The translations under genes and the position numbers were made by a program. The notes beneath the pieces were generated by a model. The model had not been told where the DNA came from. It did no database searches and saw only the letters and a program-made list of their open reading frames with translations. A stretch of 64,000 nt of DNA, taken from positions 1 through 64,000 of the forward strand of contig CASQXY010000003.1 of NCBI GenBank assembly GCA_949432885.1, in the 5' to 3' direction. Position 1 is the first letter of the stretch. Each line of letters begins with the position of its first letter. This DNA is from an uncultured bacterium (lineage in GTDB: Bacteria > Bacillota > Clostridia > Christensenellales > CAG-917). Of the stretch, positions 59,308 to 64,000 are shown one piece after another.

Positions 59308-60504
59308 ATGAATGTAGGAGAAATACTTAAAAATCTAGGCGAAAGCACAGGATTTATGGGCTTCGGCGGCGCGGACGGATGGAAAGCTCTGATTATGATA
59401 ATCCTTGCGCTGTTCTTCCTGTGGCTTGGTATCAAAAAGAAATTCGAGCCTCTGCTGCTTGTCGGAATCGCTTTCGGAATGCTTCTTACAAACCTCCCCG
59501 GCGGAGGACTTTATCATGCCGAATGGTGGACGGGCGCGGACGCAGTTGCAAACGGCGTCAACTACGGCTATATATTGCAACACGGCGGATTGCTTGATAT
59601 ACTGTATATAGGCGTAAAAACAGGCGTATATCCCTGCCTTATCTTTATAGGCGTCGGCGCTATGACGGACTTCGGACCAATGCTGTCGAGACCGAGCTCT
59701 ATGATTATGGGCGCGGCGGCGCAGGGCGGAATATATCTCGTGCTCATCCTCGCGGTGGCGACGGGCATGTATTCGGGCGGAGAAGCGGCTTCGATTTCCA
59801 TTATCGCGGGCGCGGACGGTCCCACGGCCATATTCCTCACAAAGACGCTCGCTCCCGAGTTGCTCGCTCCTATCGCGGTCGCGGCATACTCGTATATGGC
59901 GCTCATACCGCTCTTGCAGCCTCCGTTTATGAAGCTGCTTACGACGAAAAAGGAGCGTATGACTGTCATGACCACTACGCGCAAGGTGAGCAAGAAGGAA
60001 AAAATCATTTTCCCCATTCTCGTTACGATAATTGTGAGTCTGTTGCTCCCGTCGGTCGCTCCGCTTCTGGGAAGTCTTATGTTCGGAAATCTGCTCAAAG
60101 AATGCGGAGTTACGGAAAGACTTTCGGATACGGCGCAGAATGCTCTTATGAATATAGTCACGCTCTTCCTCGGAATATCCGTAGGCGCGACTGCAATCGG
60201 CGCGACATTCCTTTCGGCGAAGACTATTGTTATCGTGGTGCTCGGTCTTGCGGGCTTTATACTCGCAACAATTTGCGGACTGCTTATAGGAAAGATTATG
60301 TACGTGCTGTCCAAGGGCAAAATCAATCCGCTTATCGGTTCGGCAGGCGTATCGGCGGTGCCTATGGCGGCCCGCGTGTCCAATACGGTGGGATTGCAGT
60401 ATAACAAGGGCAACTACCTGCTTATGCACGCTATGGGTCCTAACGTGGCGGGCGTTATCGGTTCGGCTGTCGCGGCGGGCTTCCTGCTTGCGGTGTTCGC
60501 ATGA
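59308..60504 (+). CDS. oadB: Sodium ion-translocating decarboxylase beta subunit
   Basis: Multi-TM; 'GADGPTAIFLTKTLAPELLAPIAVAAYSYMALIPLLQPP', 'MHAMGPNVAGVIGSAVAAG'. Confidence 0.94.
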   Translation: MNVGEILKNLGESTGFMGFGGADGWKALIMIILALFFLWLGIKKKFEPLLLVGIAFGMLLTNLPGGGLYHAEWWTGADAVANGVNYGYILQHGGLLDILYIGVKTGVYPCLIFIGVGAMTDFGPMLSRPSSMIMGAAAQGGIYLVLILAVATGMYSGGEAASISIIAGADGPTAIFLTKTLAPELLAPIAVAAYSYMALIPLLQPPFMKLLTTKKERMTVMTTTRKVSKKEKIIFPILVTIIVSLLLPSVAPLLGSLMFGNLLKECGVTERLSDTAQNALMNIVTLFLGISVGATAIGATFLSAKTIVIVVLGLAGFILATICGLLIGKIMYVLSKGKINPLIGSAGVSAVPMAARVSNTVGLQYNKGNYLLMHAMGPNVAGVIGSAVAAGFLLAVFA

Positions 60505-60598
60505 CGATAACGCATTTGCGCGCGCGGCGCATATAATATGCAAATCGTATCGCGCGACAAATTGTCGCGCGATATAAATTTGACGTTCGGAGTGTCGG

Positions 60599-61573
60599 AT
60601 GCAGAAGAGACATAGTATATTCGGTAACGCGGTTCTGTTTGTCTGCGCAATAGTATGGGGACTTGCGTTTGCGTTTCAAAGACGCGCCACGGGATATATA
60701 AACCCCATTGCGTTCAATGGAGTGCGTTTTGCATTGGCGACGGGCGTTATTTTTATTCTGTTTTTAATCTGTGTTCCGATAAACAAAAAGCGCGGTATAA
60801 AAAGCGCGGACTGGAACGTCAATACGATTTTCGGAGGTATATGCTGCGGCTTGTCGCTCCTGCTCGCAAGCAATTTGCAGCAGTACGGAATACAGTTTAC
60901 CACCGCGGGAAGAGCGAGCTTTATTACGGCTTTGTATATCGTGTTGGTGCCTGTGCTCGGTTTGCTTATAGGCAAGAGGATAGGCGTTTTCGGAAGATTT
61001 GCTATCCCCGTCGCAATCGCGGGCTTTTGGCTTATGTGTTCGAGCGGGAACGAGCCTCTCAATATAGGCGATTTGCTGAGCCTCGTAAGCACTGTTATGT
61101 TTGCGGTGCAGATTTTATTTATAGATATCTTCGGTAAAGATTCCGACCCGATAAAGCTGACTTTCGTTCAGTTTCTGACTTGCGCCGTCCTCAGCGTGCC
61201 TATGATGGCGATTACGGAATTTCCGTCCTCGTCCGCGTTTACGGATACGGACAGCCTAATCAACATTCTGTATGTGGGATTGTTCTCGGCGGGATTGGGT
61301 TATACGTTACAGTCGATAGGGCAGAAATACACCGAGCCCTCCGTCGCCTCGCTTATTATGAGTTTGGAATCCGTCGTAGGGCTTATAGGCGCGGTGATAA
61401 TTTTACAGGAAAAACACACAGATATCGAGCTTGCGGGCTGTATGTTTGTGTTTATCGCGGTTATTCTTGCTCAGCTTTCTTATCCGTCCAGATTTTTGAA
61501 ATTCAATAAAAATTCCTTTGCGCTTACCTCGTCTTCAAAACAGTGGTTTTATGACGACGCGCCCGTCGTTTAG
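60599..61573 (+). CDS. EamA/DMT-family transporter
   Basis: ~10 TM; 'WGLAFAFQRRATGYINPIAFNGVRFALA', 'LIMSLESVVGLIGAVIILQE'. Confidence 0.9.
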   Translation: MQKRHSIFGNAVLFVCAIVWGLAFAFQRRATGYINPIAFNGVRFALATGVIFILFLICVPINKKRGIKSADWNVNTIFGGICCGLSLLLASNLQQYGIQFTTAGRASFITALYIVLVPVLGLLIGKRIGVFGRFAIPVAIAGFWLMCSSGNEPLNIGDLLSLVSTVMFAVQILFIDIFGKDSDPIKLTFVQFLTCAVLSVPMMAITEFPSSSAFTDTDSLINILYVGLFSAGLGYTLQSIGQKYTEPSVASLIMSLESVVGLIGAVIILQEKHTDIELAGCMFVFIAVILAQLSYPSRFLKFNKNSFALTSSSKQWFYDDAPVV

Positions 61574-61687
61574 GTAATTCAAAGGGTTTAACGTTTATAA
61601 ACTTTGATTTCCTCTTGAAATTCGGCATTGTTATTTGCACGAATGTATAATACAATTATGTCAGAACTTAAATTCGGAGGGAATATT

Positions 61688-62806
61688 ATGGCAAAACAGG
61701 TAAAAAAAACATACGTCGGCTGGAAAGAGGCTGCGGCAAAGCGAAATCAGATTGAGTATACGGAGCCGACGCGCCTTCTTGACGGCAAGGGCAACCTTTT
61801 GGTTCACGGAGGTTGGGCGCGTCATAATATTTTCGACTATGACCGCACCGTTGCCCGTCCGCAGTACAGGGGCAAGGAATGGGACTTCTATCAGGTGTCG
61901 AACGGCAGATATATGGTGCAGATTTCTATGGCGAACATCTCGATAGGCGGATACGCGTCCGCAAATCTCGTGGATATAAGCGGAAAAAACAAAAAAATCA
62001 TAACCAGTATGGCGCTGTGGCTTGGCGGCAAGAACAAAGTAGTTATGCCCGAGAACTGCGATTGCCCGAACGTATGCGAGTACAAAAAAGGGAAATATAC
62101 CTTCCGTGCCGTAACGGAGAAAAATTCGCGCACGATTGAATTTTACGGTCCTTGCAAGCAGGGGAACGTAAGTGCGAAGTTTACGATGGATTTGTTCGAC
62201 GACCATCAGAATATAACGATTGTCACGCCGTTCAAGAAAAAAGGCGAATATCTGCCCACGCGCTTCTTTATGACCATGAAACAGAATTGCATGCCATGCG
62301 AGGGTACGTTCGTCTGCGGTGAGGAGACGTATACGTTCGAGAAAAAGGACACCTTCTGCGTGCTCGACTGGGGTCGCGGCGTGTGGCCGTACAAGAACGT
62401 ATGGTATTGGGGCAACGGCGCGCAGTATATCAAGGACGAGGACGGGAACGACCACATCTTCGGGTTTGAAATCACTTGGGGTATAGGCGACGAGAGCAAT
62501 GCGACGGAAACCTGCCTGTTTTATGACGGCGTAGCGCACAAAATAGGCTCGGTGGACGTGGAGGTGTTCCCCAAACCGGACAAATATATGCAGCCGTGGC
62601 GCTTTATATCCGAGGACGGCAGATTCGATTTGACTATGACGCCGACATACGACCACCATGCGGATACAAACGTATTTAATATCGTAAGAATGCATTCCCA
62701 TCAGGTGCACGGTCTGTGGAACGGCACGGTCGTGCTAGACGACGGAAGGAAACTCGAAATCAAGGATATGTACGCTTTCTGCGAGTATGTCGAGAATAAG
62801 TGGTGA
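61688..62806 (+). CDS. DUF2804 domain protein
   Basis: 'RLLDGKGNLLVHGGWARHNIFDYDR', 'VLDWGRGVWPYKNVWYWGNG'. Confidence 0.8.
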   Translation: MAKQVKKTYVGWKEAAAKRNQIEYTEPTRLLDGKGNLLVHGGWARHNIFDYDRTVARPQYRGKEWDFYQVSNGRYMVQISMANISIGGYASANLVDISGKNKKIITSMALWLGGKNKVVMPENCDCPNVCEYKKGKYTFRAVTEKNSRTIEFYGPCKQGNVSAKFTMDLFDDHQNITIVTPFKKKGEYLPTRFFMTMKQNCMPCEGTFVCGEETYTFEKKDTFCVLDWGRGVWPYKNVWYWGNGAQYIKDEDGNDHIFGFEITWGIGDESNATETCLFYDGVAHKIGSVDVEVFPKPDKYMQPWRFISEDGRFDLTMTPTYDHHADTNVFNIVRMHSHQVHGLWNGTVVLDDGRKLEIKDMYAFCEYVENKW

Positions 62807-62817
62807 TAAGATATTTA

Positions 62818-62873
62818 TTTGCCCCGAACGAGTGACATAAACAGAGCTCTATGCTCGTCTATGCGCGCGCCGA
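62818..62873 (-). repeat. Dispersed intergenic repeat, left-part copy
   Basis: Minus strand matches 52802-52857 at 49/56 positions without gaps. Confidence 0.75.
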
Positions 62874-62989
62874 GTTCCTCCACATGAGCAACGTATAGTA
62901 TAAGCGGAAATCGTTCCTGCTCAGAACGGAAGAGGAAAGCCCGAAGAGAAGCGGTAGGTCAATATATTTAAAATACCTGACTATTCTCC

Positions 62990-63021
62990 AAAAAAAACTC
63001 CCTCCTGCGAGGGAGTTTTTT
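62990..63021. terminator. Bidirectional terminator between convergent DUF2804 genes
   Basis: AAAAAAACTCCCTC-CTGC-GAGGGAGTTTTTT. Confidence 0.85.
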
Positions 63022-63040
63022 GTTTGGTTTATCTCTTATT

Positions 63041-64000
63041 TTACATTCTCGTAGTTTTGTCCTCGCCTACGCCGGTCATGCCGTCGACATAATATTTTTT
63101 GCCGTCGATACCGGTAAGATATCCCGACAGCTTGCCGAAGGGCAGGGCATAATAGCATTCCAGCACGCCGAGGTGTATAGGCATATAGAACGTCTTGCTT
63201 ATCTTGAAGGTCACGTCCACAAGCCCCAGACCCTTTTCGTCGGTGACGTGCCACTCGGAGGCTTTCTTCTTGCCGTCCTTGTGCGTGAATACGACAGGGG
63301 GCAGGGGATGAAGCTCCTCGCCCACCCATATGTAGTTCTCGTTGAAAGCATCCTGATCTACGGACTGGTTGCGAGTGAGGTTGAAGCCGAAATGCTTCTG
63401 CCCGCCGTCGACGTCGATTTTGCACATAGTCGTAAGCCAGTCGTAGTGCGCCTTGTAGGGATAGTAGCCCTTGTGGTCGTCGATGATGCCGACCGTGCGC
63501 TCGTTGGACTCGTACACCTTGCCGTTGAGCACTATATGTCCCGTGGCCTTGAACAAATCCTTTTCGCTGTAAAGCGGATTGCAAAGCTCGCCGTCCTTGG
63601 TCTTGGCGAGGGGCATAACCGCGTTGGAGGGGGCGGATACGCGCTCGAACTTCATATCTATGGAAAACTCGCCGCTCTTGCCCTCGGAAAAACCTTTCGC
63701 AGAAGCAAAGCCGTTTGCAAGGTCGTTGTTTATGCGATATTCGCTGTGCTTGGTTTTGCAATGGCAGTAATCGTCAACAAGCTGCGCCGCGACGCGTGAT
63801 TTCTTTTTGGGAACGACGTTGCGCCAGCTGTAAATTTTGTCTTCCGCCTTGTCGTACCATACGAAGATAGAAAATCCCATACCGAACGTGGTCTTGTAAA
63901 TCGCGCTTATCAGCGTGCCCTCGTCCATATTGACCTCGAACGCCTCCCATTCGGTGAGTCTGCCCGCTTTTTTCTTTGCGGATTGCTTTTTGCCGCCGCA
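63041..64000 (-). CDS. DUF2804 domain protein, partial (continues beyond window)
   Basis: Frame is open to the window edge (CGGKKQSAKKKAGRLTEWEAFEVNMDEGTLISAIYK...); 'MPLAKTKDGELCNPLYSEKDLFKATGHIVLNGKVYE'. Confidence 0.75.
   Translation of the reverse strand, partial: CGGKKQSAKKKAGRLTEWEAFEVNMDEGTLISAIYKTTFGMGFSIFVWYDKAEDKIYSWRNVVPKKKSRVAAQLVDDYCHCKTKHSEYRINNDLANGFASAKGFSEGKSGEFSIDMKFERVSAPSNAVMPLAKTKDGELCNPLYSEKDLFKATGHIVLNGKVYESNERTVGIIDDHKGYYPYKAHYDWLTTMCKIDVDGGQKHFGFNLTRNQSVDQDAFNENYIWVGEELHPLPPVVFTHKDGKKKASEWHVTDEKGLGLVDVTFKISKTFYMPIHLGVLECYYALPFGKLSGYLTGIDGKKYYVDGMTGVGEDKTTRM

Noticed and set aside
59335-60543. 402-aa minus-strand ORF, His/Arg-rich
   Set aside because: Opposite oadB; composition typical of an antisense frame.
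62875-62945. RNase P RNA or SRP RNA, because of GAGGAAAGCCCG and CGGAAGAGGAA strings
   Set aside because: Too short, and the remaining conserved segments of either RNA are not found nearby.

Overview
64-kb chromosomal window from a spore-forming, Clostridia-like Firmicute. The sporulation evidence is SpoIIR, SleB-YpeB, YabP/YabQ and a DUF3794/SPOCS protein, plus the mrnC-rlmB-sigH order. It is mostly core chromosome: tmk-holB-ricT, greA-lysS, alaS, leuS, serS, PFOR, and a Na+-pumping decarboxylase operon. It also carries several large lipoproteins, a metal P-type ATPase operon, chromate transporters, two DUF2804 genes and a cobalamin riboswitch. I saw no rRNA, tRNA, CRISPR array or intact transposon. 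The strongest candidate for an undescribed system is a four-gene, translationally coupled cluster at 12562-18989. It encodes (i) a class-I release-factor homologue that keeps GGQ but lacks the PxT/SPF and HTS stop-codon-recognition elements, (ii) an SF1 UvrD-like helicase, (iii) a coiled-coil protein and (iv) a single-pass membrane protein with a cytosolic helical domain and an outer GLUG-like beta-helix. A large palindrome lies upstream of it, and the first ORF looks leaderless. Secondary points: a C-terminally minimal AlaRS, a dispersed non-coding repeat family (three copies), tandem hairpins with compensatory substitutions, a nested inverted repeat at the lysS end, duplicated ArsR-type operators, and a B12-riboswitch-linked DUF4430 lipoprotein with an ECF S-component. 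All calls come from reading the sequence; no database search was run.
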